From Erinaceus europaeus (Eukaryota > Chordata > Mammalia > Eulipotyphla > Erinaceidae), in the NCBI RefSeq assembly GCF_950295315.1, contig NC_080177.1:84944716-85008715 (forward strand): 64,000 nucleotides of DNA, written 5' to 3'. This document shows positions 1 through 9,833 of the stretch, piece after piece. The notes beneath the pieces are model-generated. The model made no database searches. It saw only the letters and a list, made by a program, of their open reading frames with translations, and was not told the origin of the DNA. The position numbers and the translations under genes were made by a program. How positions within the stretch are numbered: position 1 is the stretch's first letter; the number at the start of each line of letters is the position of its first letter.

Positions 1-644
1 CTGAATCATCTTTCTACCACTGTGATGCTCTAGTCTGAGGGACATGCAGTAATGGAAGTTTACACATGGGATAATTGCTTTATGCTGAGCCTTTGAGAAA
101 AAAGAATCATTTTCTCTTTTCCAATGCATTCAGTTAATTTCTCTCTCATTGGCTTGGCTGCTTATGAGTTGAAAAGTCATTATTATGAAAATGGAATTGT
201 GGGATGCATGCCAAAAAGAGATACACTCTTACTAGCTCTTCCAAATTATTGGAAAGTTAGTACATTTTTAGTCCTATATTGATATTTACTTATTAAATAC
301 ATTGACTTAATTGCAAATATATAACCAAAATAAATATCATAATTATATTGAAGATATAAATGTATTAGACATAGGGATAAATATAAATTGAAGACATAAG
401 TATGTGAATGAATTCCTAGAAATACATGGAGCTTATCTGTAAAGGAGGTGAGCCGATGTCTCAGGATGACAGAGCTCTTCTTTTTCTTTTTTCTTAAATA
501 GTTGCAGGTGAAACAAAGAAGAAAGAGCTTTATTTAATAGAAAAAAGCTAACATATCTAAATTGTAATGATTATAAATAATTTAAATTTATGTTCAATAT
601 TTTCTCAAACTTATCTGCATTTTAAGTTCAACTGAGAATCTTTT
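1..644. other. AT-rich unique sequence, nothing recognised
   Basis: No open frame with coding character, no tRNA-like boxes and no recognisable repeat end was seen on either strand. The stretch is AT-rich intergenic-type DNA that ends at the target duplication of the next SINE. Confidence 0.5.
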
Positions 645-965
645 AAAACTTCCAAAGTTCAGGGAGTCAGGCGGTAGTGCAGTGGGTTAAGCTCACATGG
701 CACAAAGCACAAGGACTGGGATAAGGATCCTGGTTCGAGTCCCTGGTTCCCCACCTGCAGGGGAGTCGCTTCACAGGTGGTGAAGCAGGTCTTCAGGTGT
801 CTGTCTTTCTCTGCCCCTCTCTGTCTTCCCCTCCTCTCTCCATTTCTCTCTGTCCTATCTAATAACGAGATCAATAACAACAACAATAATAACTACAACA
901 ATAAAACAAGGGAAACAAAAGGAAATAAATAAATTAATTAAAATTATAAAAAACTTTCAAAGTTC
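645..965 (+). mobile_element. Hedgehog SINE-B, with target-site duplication
   Basis: The tRNA-derived head begins at about 661. It has an A-box-like stretch (GTAGTGCAGTGGGTTAAGC) and a B-box-like GGTTCGAGTCC. The pyrimidine-rich body is followed by an ACAACAATAATAA-type tail. The flanks AAAACTTCCAAAGTTC (645-660) and the one-mismatch copy at 950-965 are a 16-bp target duplication, so this is an L1-mobilised insertion. Open frames inside it are shadows. Confidence 0.92.
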
Positions 966-1011
966 AAACACATTCCATTAGATCATGAAAACATTCTAAT
1001 AGAGTCACTTC

Positions 1012-1232
1012 TTGAGAGGGAAAGATGGCATATATAGTGAGAAAGAGAGAGAAAAAAAGAGAGAGAGAGAAAGAGAGAGAGAAACACACACACAGAGAGA
1101 GAGAGAGACGTACTTACAACCCTGCTTCGACACTTGCGACGTTTCCCCCTTGCAGATGGGGGCCAGGGGCTTGATCCTGGGTCTTTGATCAATGTAACAT
1201 GTGTGCTTAACCAGGTGCGCCACCCAGTCCAG
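1012..1232 (-). mobile_element. Hedgehog SINE-A, minus strand
   Basis: Read on the minus strand, the head at about 1230 is the tRNA-like start, with GGTTAAGCACACATG and a B-box-like segment. The CTGCAAG-GGGGAAACG core follows, then a long GA/CT-rich body (about 1040-1110). The GA-rich part has expanded into an imperfect microsatellite. Confidence 0.85.
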
Positions 1233-1379
1233 AAATAATCATTTCACAGTCAATTTAAAGGCATAGATCTGAGCCCAGTTTTATTTTTATAGAAAATTCT
1301 TATGATAAAGTAGCAAGAAAATCATACAACATGACTTAGAAACATTAGAATTTTGAGAGGGGCTTGAAGTTCTTATAAA

Positions 1380-1966
1380 TATTTTTTTTAGTTTTTTATT
1401 AAGGTAAAGTTGTCTTATATGGCTGTATTTTTTGAGAAGTACAATTTCAAACCTCTTTATAATACGTGTTGCCATGCCACATCCACCACTGAAGTACCAG
1501 TATTCCTCATCTGCAGTCTGCTGAACACCCAGCCTCAGCCCATCCAGTCCCATCTTAATCTCACATCCCAGTCAAACAGGTTGTTTTTGTAGGGATGGCC
1601 ATACAGAACTTGAGTGGTAAATGTAGTGTGGAAAAGTATCTTGTGATAGTCTCACTGTAACAGCTATTAAATCACTAGTAATTTTAGGGGGGAAAGACTA
1701 CATTTGACTCTGTCTTTTCTCTTGCTTTCGTCTCTTTTTAATCTCACATATGGTGAGGTCATAAGGTATTTGTCTTTTTTCTTTTGACTTATTATGCTGA
1801 GCATAATACCTTCCAATTCAACCCATGTTGTAACAAATGTTATGGTTGAATCTTTTCTTACAGCCATTGTGTATATATACCATTATGACTACAATGTACA
1901 GTGACACTTCAGTGAATAGACAGCTTTGACTTCTGGAAAATATCTGTCTTTGATAAAGATCTGTCG
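1380..1966 (-). mobile_element. Old L1 3' UTR fragment, minus strand
   Basis: The plus strand reads as the reverse complement of the widely conserved mammalian L1 3' end. It includes AGCATAATACCTTCCAATTC, CCATGTTGT, and CCATTGTGTATATATACC near 1860-1885. Divergence is high, so this is an old copy. It is cut on the right by the SINE at 1967. Confidence 0.72.
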
Positions 1967-2180
1967 GGGGCAGGTGGTGGTACACATTGTTGAATACACA
2001 TGGTACAATATGCAGAGACCCAGGTTCAAGACCCTGGTCCCACCTGCAGGGAGAAACTTTGCAAGTGGTGAAGCAGGGCTGCAGGCTTCTGTCTTTCTCT
2101 CTCTCCCTCAACCTCTCCCTACTCTCTCAATTTCTGACTATATCTGTTCAATAAATAAGGATAATAAAAACATAATTTAC
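1967..2180 (+). mobile_element. Hedgehog SINE-A
   Basis: A head related to GGGCCAGGTGGTGGCACAC is followed by B-box GGTTCAAGACCCTGG, the CACCTGCAGGGAGAAACTTTGC core, a CT-rich body and an AATAAATAAGGATAATAAAA tail. It is inserted in the older L1 3' end. Confidence 0.88.
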
Positions 2181-2270
2181 TTAAAAAAGACATGTCAGAA
2201 AATTTGCTTTCATTACCTACTACCACTGTAAGTAGTGGAATCAGTCTCTAACGGCAATTAGGGTAAAAAA

Positions 2271-2556
2271 AAAAACAGGGATTGAGGGAGTCGGGTGCTA
2301 GCATAGCGGATTAAGTGCAGGTGGCGCAAAGCTCAAGGACCGGCATAAGGATCCCGGTTGGAGCCCTGGGCTCCTCACCTGCAGGGGAGTCACTTCACAG
2401 GTGGTGAAGCAGGTCTGCAAGTGTCTTTCTCTTCCCCTCTCTGTCTTTCCCTCCTCTCGCCATTTCTCTCTGTCCTATCCAACAATGACAACAACAATAA
2501 AAGAACAAGGGCAACAAAAGGGAATAAATAAATATTTTTAAAAAACAGGGATTGAA
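2271..2556 (+). mobile_element. Hedgehog SINE-B with target duplication
   Basis: The head GGGAGTCGGGTGCTAGC and B-box-like GGTTGGAGCCC precede the usual GGGGAGTCACTTCACAGGTG core. The tail is AACAAAAGGGAATAAATAAA. The flanking sequence AAAACAGGGATTGA is repeated on both sides (about 2271-2284 and 2543-2556). Confidence 0.92.
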
Positions 2557-3058
2557 AGAGCCTGAACTACACTTATCATTAAAAGTTAAACTGTTGCTAA
2601 CATGAAGAATAAATTAGATGCAACAGCATAGTCAACGAGAGCAGCATTGAATGGGAGGCGAGTTAGTGGGCTTCTGGAGAATGACATGTTCAGATTTACA
2701 GTGCTGAGCAGGGCAAATCTCACGGGAATTCAGGTGTCAGACTCACCTGTGAGCGAATTCAGGTGCTAGTCCATTACAGATTATGGTTATCTAAATGAAT
2801 GCATAGTGACATGGCATAAGCATAAAATATTTGGGGTTTTAGAAAAGCAGAAGGAGAAATTATGGTTTAGAAATGTTAGCAGTGTTCTATCATTGCCTCG
2901 AGCTGCATGACACTTAAATAGGAAAGATAAGAAAATAGACTTGTTGTGAGAGAGCGAGATGGAGGTCATGTCCTTGGGAAAGAACTAGGATTCAGATAAC
3001 TAAGGAAACTTTTTCTCTATGGTGTCAGGTAGCAAACATTTTATACATTTTCTAGGTC
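2557..3058. other. Unique sequence
   Basis: No gene, RNA or repeat was recognised. A short direct repeat (GAATTCAGGTG at about 2728 and 2755) is the only local structure noticed. Confidence 0.4.
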
Positions 3059-3317
3059 CTATGGTGTTGGTCTGCTTCTAATTCTGCTTCTACAACCCCT
3101 TCTGTTTCATTGGTTTAATCCCCCTGCTTAACACTGTGTTCTATTGACATAACCACTGTTAACTAAGCACCGCCCTGCCTGCAGGGCACTGGTTTAATCC
3201 CCACTGGTTCATGATGTCTTCTTGCTCCGCCCCCTCTCGTAGTCCCCCTGATTTGCACCAGTCACTTTTCGCTCCGCCCTCTCTACATCACATCCTGTTT
3301 CCACCCTACTTGGCCAG

Positions 3318-3328
3318 TATATATAAGG
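3318..3328 (+). promoter_or_regulatory. TATA box of solo LTR 1
   Basis: TATATATAAGG lies about 100 bp upstream of the LTR AATAAA signal. This is the expected position for the U3 promoter. Activity is unknown. Confidence 0.7.
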
Positions 3329-3345
3329 ACAGGATAGTGCTTAAA

Positions 3346-3396
3346 TATAGTTTAGTTTAGTTTAGTTTAGTTTAGTTTAGTTTAGTTTAGTTTAGC
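3346..3396 (+). repeat. (TTTAG)n tract inside solo LTR 1
   Basis: About ten TTTAG units run uninterrupted, then decay into CTTGGCTTAG. The tract sits between the TATA box and the AATAAA signal, so in a transcript it would fall at or near the R region. Confidence 0.95.
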
Positions 3397-3425
3397 TTGG
3401 CTTAGATTGTGCTGCGTTCCGCGTG

Positions 3426-3431
3426 AATAAA
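3426..3431 (+). terminator. Polyadenylation signal of solo LTR 1
   Basis: AATAAA lies in GTGAATAAAGAGATACTG, about 70 bp before the CCGGCA end of the LTR. Confidence 0.65.
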
Positions 3432-3506
3432 GAGATACTGCTGCCCAGCTCAGCCATGAGTCCCTGGTCGTCTGTCTCTGCCCGCGAAGCTAGTCCGGCA
3501 CTATGG

Positions 3507-4389
3507 TTTATGTTGCAGCCACTCATCTCTGTCCTTATAGCAGGAAGCCAGCTATAGCAGGTAGATGAGTGACCCAATAAAACTTTTCTTTTTAAATCCA
3601 GATAGTAGACTGGATTTGACCTGGTGTCTGTAGTTTGTTGATTCCTGAGTTAAGGCGTATGGGCAAGAGAACATTATGACAATGGAATGAGGATAATTGT
3701 CACTGGGATCTAGAGTAATCGGTTTCCACTGATAAGGAGAAATAAGGAATGGAATAGTTCTGTGATACAGAGATGCACGAAGTTGCATGGCCCCAACCTT
3801 GAGTGATTCTGCATTTCGGATGTTAAAATATATATAAAGTAACATGAGGTGTGTGGAACTATTCTTATATTCTCTTTTAAAAATCTCAACCAACTATGTA
3901 GCAGCTATAAAATAATATCAGACTTATATACTTAGAAAAATAAACAGAATCTTGGTAATATTTCCAAGCCCCAATGCACCCCTTGTATTCATTTTTTCCT
4001 CTTTCCAAAGACAAACACTCTTCTAAATTTTCTGTTTACCATTTCCCAGTCTGTGTCTGAATCTCAGTTAAAGGGCAAGTCTAGAATTTAGATGACTGAA
4101 TAAGTCCTTCAAAGTCTCTAGAGAGATTGAGAAATTCCTTTCCCAAAGGTGTGCATTTACATTTCAGAGGCAGATAAAATGGGATGCCAGCCAACCATTT
4201 ACATTCCGAAGGATGAGAAATTGGGAAATTTCCACTTCTTTTCTTAAAGAAAGACTTATTTACCTTAGGGAGTTGTAGTTTCTTTTCCTCACTAGAGGTG
4301 AAAATCATAAATTTCACAATTAAAATGGCGAGGCTCTTCTTTTGGGCAAGAAATCTACTGTGTACAGTCATAGAAAAAATCATCTGTTT
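3507..4389. other. Unique sequence
   Basis: No gene or recognised repeat. Open frames here are short, overlap on both strands and show no domain. Confidence 0.4.
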
Positions 4390-4738
4390 TTTATAAAAAG
4401 TTAATATTAGTGACAATATTGATTTACAAAATTATAACATAAAGGGTATAATTCTGCACTGTTTCCTCCACAGAGTTCTGTTTTCCTGTTCTCTCCATTG
4501 GAAACTGCAGTAGTTTATCATGGTTGCAGATGTAGGTTGACTATTATTTCTATAACTATATTCATATACATTTACCCATTTTTTCTATGATTCTGCTTTC
4601 TCTTCCTTTCTAAGTCACACCTACTCCTAATACTCTTTCTTTGTATGTAACTTCTTCTTTCCCTAGCAGCCTACAAGAGTGTTTGCCTTGTCATTGAGTT
4701 TTGATAGTTTTATAATGAGGCAGCCTGGAGTAGTTCCC
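4390..4738 (-). mobile_element. Family F-like 3' end, divergent, minus strand
   Basis: The segment contains diverged versions of the family F landmarks: the GGGTATAATTCTGCAC region and CCATTGGAAACTGCAGTAG. It is directly followed (upstream in element sense) by L1 ORF1 debris. It may be an older subfamily of the same 3' end. Confidence 0.5.
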
Positions 4739-5430
4739 CTTGTCTTCATGTACCTGGGTGTACACTCTGCCTCTTGGATGAATATGTTCTGAGGGTTGCG
4801 TGAGTGAGTCTCCCTGAATATGGTCTCTGGTAACTGGCCCTGCCCTCACCCTCTAATATACCAATCACTCTTACGTGCCACCTTTCAGTGGAGTCTGCAG
4901 TTCCGCAGAGAGTCATCTCATTCTTTCTAAACCTTTCTTCTCCCTCATCTTGAAATGGAAAGAGTGAGCTAACTGGATCTTCACAATAGATACTCTTTCT
5001 TCTGCACGAGTCAGTCTGCTTTCTGCACTTTCTACCTGAGCTTGAGGTGCACACGGTGTCTTTCCCTCCTTGCGGTTCTGTGAAGCTTCGCCTCCAAGCT
5101 TCACGCTTCCCTGCTGAGTGACCTCTGATTCAAGCTCTTCCATGGTTTTGAATTTACCGAGAACTCTGTTTGGAGTTTTTGTTTGTATTTCATTTTCCAC
5201 CTCCTTAGTGAAACATTTCAACTCTTGAATATACTTCTCCATAGGATGTTTAGATTCTTGGAAATGCTCATAATGAGCTTTCTGTAGTTTTTCTCGGATA
5301 GTTCATATGAGCTATATGTTCTTGGAGTCCTTCTGTCTCATTTCTATTTGTCTGGCTTGACATGATTAGTAGTTTGTCTCTACAGTATTTCTGTTTACAC
5401 ATTTACTGTGCTGATCATTGATAACCAGTC
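4739..5430 (-). pseudogene. Decayed L1 ORF1 fragment, minus strand
   Basis: Minus-strand translation gives coiled-coil-like text (VESAESRLTRAEERVS) and then, after a frameshift, NEMTLCGTADSTERWHVRVI followed by GILEGEG. This resembles the L1 ORF1 RNA-binding region, where the family has a WDNIKRxNIRVIGIPEG-like motif. Frames are broken by shifts and stops, and no ORF2 follows, so the copy is dead. It could be a half-L1 (HAL1-like) element. Confidence 0.68.
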
Positions 5431-6230
5431 TGCGGTGCTATTGTTGTGGCCTCTAGACCTCACTTTGTTTATATGTTGCATGGCCGAGGGGTGGGGGCTG
5501 GGCTTAGAAGTTTTGTCGTTGTTATTGTTTCCTTGAGCTGTTCTGTGCTCTGGGTGGTGCACGTATATAGTTTCTGTGTGTGACTTGGACCTGAAACCAA
5601 GCCTCAGGGCTCTGCTTGCTGGGCTGCTGATCTGCTCACAGAAGCAAGGCTTGCTTTAGGACTTAACCACTGCCAGCTGCCACGAATTATATTCTGGTAA
5701 CAGACTTCTTTTGGTCACAAATGCTCCCTGCTTTCTTGGTGTGCCCTTGCCTGTAATTCAGTAGACTAACACCTCTGAGGTTACGGATTAAAGGATCCTA
5801 AGTTCCCTTCTCTCACTGCCAGCACTGTTTGTTGCCTTGGCAATAGCTGCTCATAAGGGGAAAAGGGAGCCGACCTCTTCTAGGTTTCTAGATTTCTGTG
5901 CTTGGCTTCAGCTCCACACCCCTTGTCACCCCAACCATCATGAGCACCAAGCTGAGGCTGTGGATGTCTCAGCTGTAGATGGTGAATTCTGTTAGGTTTG
6001 ATCATGGTAGATGTTTGTTGTTTTGGGGAAGAGTCTGCTGTGGTCACTGTTACTCCATGGTTACGCCTCCCAGATGTCCCACCATCTGGCTATTACATCA
6101 CCTGGAATGGGTAATTGAAGCACAGAGATTACTTGTGCTTGATGTTTTCCCTTCCACTGACAAAACAAACAAACAAAAACCCTGTGGGCTGTATGGTACT
6201 TTCAGAAGCAATAAATACAGATAACAAAAG
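5431..6230 (-). other. Possible L1 5' UTR remnant or unique DNA
   Basis: This lies immediately upstream (in element sense) of the ORF1 fragment and is somewhat GC-richer than the surroundings, so it could be the matching 5' UTR. No diagnostic motif was recognised. The call rests on position only. Confidence 0.25.
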
Positions 6231-6311
6231 TCTCCAATGGCAGCACAATGTTCTGGTCAAATGTATCCCTTGTTTTGAAAAATTATAAGTCCTTTCTCTC
6301 TTTCTGTTTGT

Positions 6312-6604
6312 TTGTTTGTTTGTTGCCTTCAGGGCTGTTGTGGGCTTGGTGTCAGAGCTACGAAGCTACTCCTCCTGGCAGCCTTTTTTCTACCTTATTG
6401 GTTAGGATGGAGAGAAATTAAGGGAGGAGGGGGAGGTAGAGAGGGAGAGGGAAAGATTGATACCTGTAGATCTGCTTCCCTGCTTTGGAAGTGTTACACC
6501 CCCCCCCACAGGTGGAGAGTTGAGGGCTCAAACCCAGATACTGGTGTAGGTCCTTGTGCTTAGTACTATGTGCACTTAATTGCATGTGCCACCACCTAGC
6601 ACCT
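6312..6604 (-). mobile_element. Old hedgehog SINE, long-tail type, minus strand
   Basis: The plus strand shows the reversed 3' segment (CAGGGCTGTTGTGGGCTTGGTG). A purine-rich GAGAGG body, a degraded ACCTGTAGATCTGCTTCCCTG core and the reversed tRNA-like head near 6570-6600 follow. It is more diverged than neighbouring copies. Confidence 0.8.
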
Positions 6605-7036
6605 TGAAGTCCTCTTATCTCAAAGGTGGACAAGGTCGCCATGGCACAATACACATTTCATTGCCTGGTGAGAGACGTCATCTGCCTAGAACTTAGGGCC
6701 CCCTGTGTACAGGGCCTATAGGTCAGAAGTGATCTTCAGGGCTGAGTATTGGACTCTCATTAGCAAGAGAAATTAGGGCAGCTGTGAGACAGCAGGCTGA
6801 TGAGGATATGTGTGGCAACATGCTCATCTACTAGCCCCTTCTTTAAATTCTGGACAAAATACAGAAGCTAAACCCTGAGAACCTAAGATTCGAGTTTCAG
6901 ACCTTTTGGCAGTGGGGTTGTGTCACCACACAGGCAAGCCACTGAGACCAACAGATGCTAGTCAAATTGAACACCAAACGTGCTCAGTCTTTAGGACGGA
7001 AGGTCCCCTGATGAGTGAAGTAGGGATGTAGAAAAT
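6605..7036. other. Unique sequence
   Basis: Nothing recognised. Confidence 0.35.
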
Positions 7037-7411
7037 ACCCTCAACCTTTTTTTTTTTTTCCTCCTCCAGGGTTATTGCTGGGCTCGGTGCCTGCACCATG
7101 AATCCACCGCTCCTGGAGGCCATTTTTCCCCCTTTTGTTGCCCTTGTTGTTGTAGCCTCGTTGTGGTTATTATTATTGCCATTGTTGATGTTTGTTGTTG
7201 GATAGGACAGAGAGAAATGGAGAGAGGAGGGGAAGACAGAGAGGGGGAGAGAAAGACAGACACCTGCAGACCTGCTTCACTGCCTGTGAAGTGACCCCCC
7301 TGCAGGTGGGGAGCCGGGGGCTCGAACCAGGATCCTTACGATGGTCCTTGCGCTTTGTGCCACCTGTGCTTAACCCACTGCGCCACCGCCCGACCCCCAA
7401 CCCTCAACCTT
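7037..7411 (-). mobile_element. Hedgehog SINE-B, full-length long-tail type, minus strand
   Basis: The whole element runs from the 3' segment (CCAGGGTTATTGCTGGGCTC) through the GTTGTTGTAGCC tail region and GA-rich body to the tRNA-like head at about 7395. ACCCTCAACCTT flanks both ends (about 7038 and 7399), giving a target duplication. Confidence 0.93.
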
Positions 7412-7900
7412 CTTTTAGGAGTGTTTTCAGTTTGTAAAGTCCGAGTCTCAGGCTTTCAGTCCTGTTACCTTCCTGGAATTATTAAAAGAATCCCAGTGGG
7501 AGACGGCACCGGAATTATGTAAGGCAGGGAGCGTCTTTTCTCATATTGTTGCTGTTGCAACATAAAGCCTTTCCCCTTCATGTAAAGGAGAGGGTGTTGC
7601 GTTTTCATTTCTCTCCTGCAACTGGCAGAGAGACTAACTTTTGATTATTTCAATAGCTGAAAGACAAGAGAATCTACAATGGATGACGGAAAATAGAGAT
7701 GGTGACTGCCCGTTGTTACCCTAACAGCACTGGTACTGACCTTTGTGTGTCCTGGCCATTCTTGTATGTGTATCCACTAGGAAAAGAACACTACTACAAT
7801 CCTTTTTAAGCTGCCTTCAAAATTTACAACAAAAAGACTCAAACATTCCAGAGAGTAGGACTTTCATGAACTCTGTTCTACCATACTAATAACTTCTTTA
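7412..7900. other. Unique sequence
   Basis: Nothing recognised beyond AT-rich intergenic DNA. Confidence 0.35.
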
Positions 7901-8154
7901 AAATTCAATGACTTTTCGGGGCCAGGTGGTGGCGCACCTGGTTGAGCACACATGTTACAATGCGCAAGGACCCAGGTTCGAGCCCCTGGCCCCCACCTGC
8001 AGGGGGAAAACTTTGCAAGTGGTAAAGCAGGGCTGCAGGCGTCTCTGTGTCTCTCTCCTTCTCTGTCACCCCCTTCCTCTCAATTTCTGACTTTCTCTAT
8101 CCAGCAAATAAATAAAGATAAAAAAAATTTTTTTTTTAAATTCAGTGACTTTTC
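7901..8154 (+). mobile_element. Hedgehog SINE-A with target duplication
   Basis: The head GGGGCCAGGTGGTGGCGCAC and B-box GGTTCGAGCCCCTGG are close to the inferred family consensus. The tail is AATAAATAAAGATAAAA. AAATTCAATGACTTTTC (7901-7917) recurs with one mismatch at 8138-8154. Confidence 0.95.
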
Positions 8155-8245
8155 ATTCCATCTTTAGGTACATTGCTCAGTACCCCTCACCCAGTGGCTT
8201 CAAAGTAGGATTGTAAAAGTCTTGCTCTCCATCTGCCATTTCTTT

Positions 8246-8465
8246 TTTCTTCTTTTTTTAAAAAAATATTTTATTATTATTAGACAGAGACAGAGAAAAA
8301 TTGAGAGGGGAGGAGGAAATAGACAGGAAAAGAGACAGAGAGATACCTGCAGCCCTGCTTCACCGCTCGTGAAGCTTCCCCACTGCAGGTGGGGGCTTGA
8401 TCCTGGGTGCTTGCTCATTGTGATGTATGCGCTTAATCAGGTGCACCACTGCCTGGCCTCTCTTC
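8246..8465 (-). mobile_element. Hedgehog SINE-A, minus strand
   Basis: An A/T-rich tail complement (AAAAAATATTTTATTATTAT) is followed by GAGAGACAGAG, CTGCAGCCCTGCTTCACC and the reversed head near 8440-8460. Confidence 0.9.
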
Positions 8466-9724
8466 TCTAAAGTGTTTATTGTAAGAGTGCTCCCATATAC
8501 TTTTATACCTGCTAATCTCTGAAATTATAATGAGGCTGTCTCATTATTTTCTTGGGAACTAACAAAAAATAAGTATCAGTTAATGAACTATTTGAAAACA
8601 TATGTCTGAGTGACATAGTATTACTCTGAGAGTTACATATTAAAGGATCAGCTTATACAAGCAACAAAGAAGTATCCTTAAAGTCATAGGGAAGGTAGAA
8701 ATAGATTTAACTTGCTACTTGAGAATAACACCTTCCCCTGAGGAAGCATGGAAACATGGAGACAGTAGTATTGGACCTTTGCCTTTCAAGTGTGTGACAA
8801 TAATAGCAGCAGTGACTTTGTCTGGGAGCTTGTCAGACTAGAATGTGTCACCCCAGACTTACTGAATCAGAGTCTGCATTTTTATAAGATCCTAAGGTAA
8901 TTCCCTTCCATTGATTTGTATCAGTGATTTTCAACCCTGACTGCAGAATATGTAACCACCTATAATATTTGAAAAACAATGCTTATTTCCCATTTCTAAC
9001 AAGCCACATGAGATTTTCTGTGGTACTAGTCCAAGTGTTAGTATATTCTAAAAGCTCTCAAGAACTATTTATATTGAGCAGTCGCTCATACCGTCTCCTG
9101 CACTCATTACTCTTCCTCTTGAATGTCCATTAGTGTTACCTTTTCCTCTTTAATCACAAACTTATCTGAATTTTCTTCACTAAGTTTTCTTTCTTCTTTT
9201 AGAATTTTCATTTTTTTTTTCTTACTCTGAACCTCAGAAAATCAAAATCTGTAACTGTACAACTGTCACCGTACTTAGTGTCTGAATTTAGCTTCTGGAC
9301 ATTACAACTGTCTACCCCATGTTCTCGGGAGACTATGGAGAAGGTGAAACTAATAAATGGCCACAGAGCTTCACTTCCAGGTACAAAACCAATGCTGATA
9401 TCCACTTCTTTCAAAATGCTGCTTCACTTTGGTTAGAAAGATCTTCAGTTTTATTGTATTTGGGAGGTCAGTCAATAGGTTTGGCCCCAAGACAAATTGC
9501 TCACTTATTTCTTCTTTCTCAATGCTTTGAGTCACAGGAACAAAGTTAAGGCTAAAAGTATAAATAGCTGTTCTTGTACCCAATTCCTGGGCCATTGATT
9601 CTTTCCTAAGCAAGTAAGTTCAGAAGACAATTGGAAAAGGAAGTCTGTCACTACGTTCTAAGTAAAATAGAAACTAATTCTTAAAGACTGAATAATGCTC
9701 ACTTCAATAAGCACCATACATATA
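8466..9724. other. Unique sequence
   Basis: About 1.26 kb without a recognised repeat. Short antisense open frames at 9,208-9,613 have no domain and no coding bias that could be seen. No exon boundary could be argued. Confidence 0.4.
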
Positions 9725-9833
9725 TTTTTTAATTGAGGGGTTTAATGCTTTACAGTGCAAACATTGAAATACGCAGACAATTTCATTATGTAACAGTCCC
9801 TCCACCCAGTTTTCTTCCTACGCTTATTTCTCC
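9725..9833 (-). mobile_element. L1 3' end flanking the minisatellite, minus strand
   Basis: TTTTTTAATTGAGGGGTTTA, then ATGCTTTACAGTGCAAAC and ATACGCAGACAATTT, match the antisense L1 3' ends at 43,852-43,900 and, more loosely, 25,705-25,745. It leads directly into the first minisatellite unit. Confidence 0.75.

Larger units (their letters stand above)
3059..3506 (+). mobile_element. Solo LTR 1, class II-like ERV, 6-bp target duplication
   Basis: The LTR spans 3065-3500, starting TGTTGG and ending CCGGCA. It is bracketed by perfect CTATGG duplications at 3059-3064 and 3501-3506. A TATA box lies at 3318-3328 and AATAAA at 3426-3431, so it is plus-oriented. The U3 segment near 3280-3315 closely resembles the reverse complement of the LTR at 48,738-49,208. 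No gag, pol or env sequence adjoins it, so it is a solo LTR. A 6-bp duplication fits class II (ERVK-like) integration; the class is inference. Confidence 0.9.

Noticed and set aside
3346..3396. Telomeric or interstitial telomere repeat
   Set aside because: The unit is TTTAG, five bases, not TTAGGG, and it lies inside an LTR.
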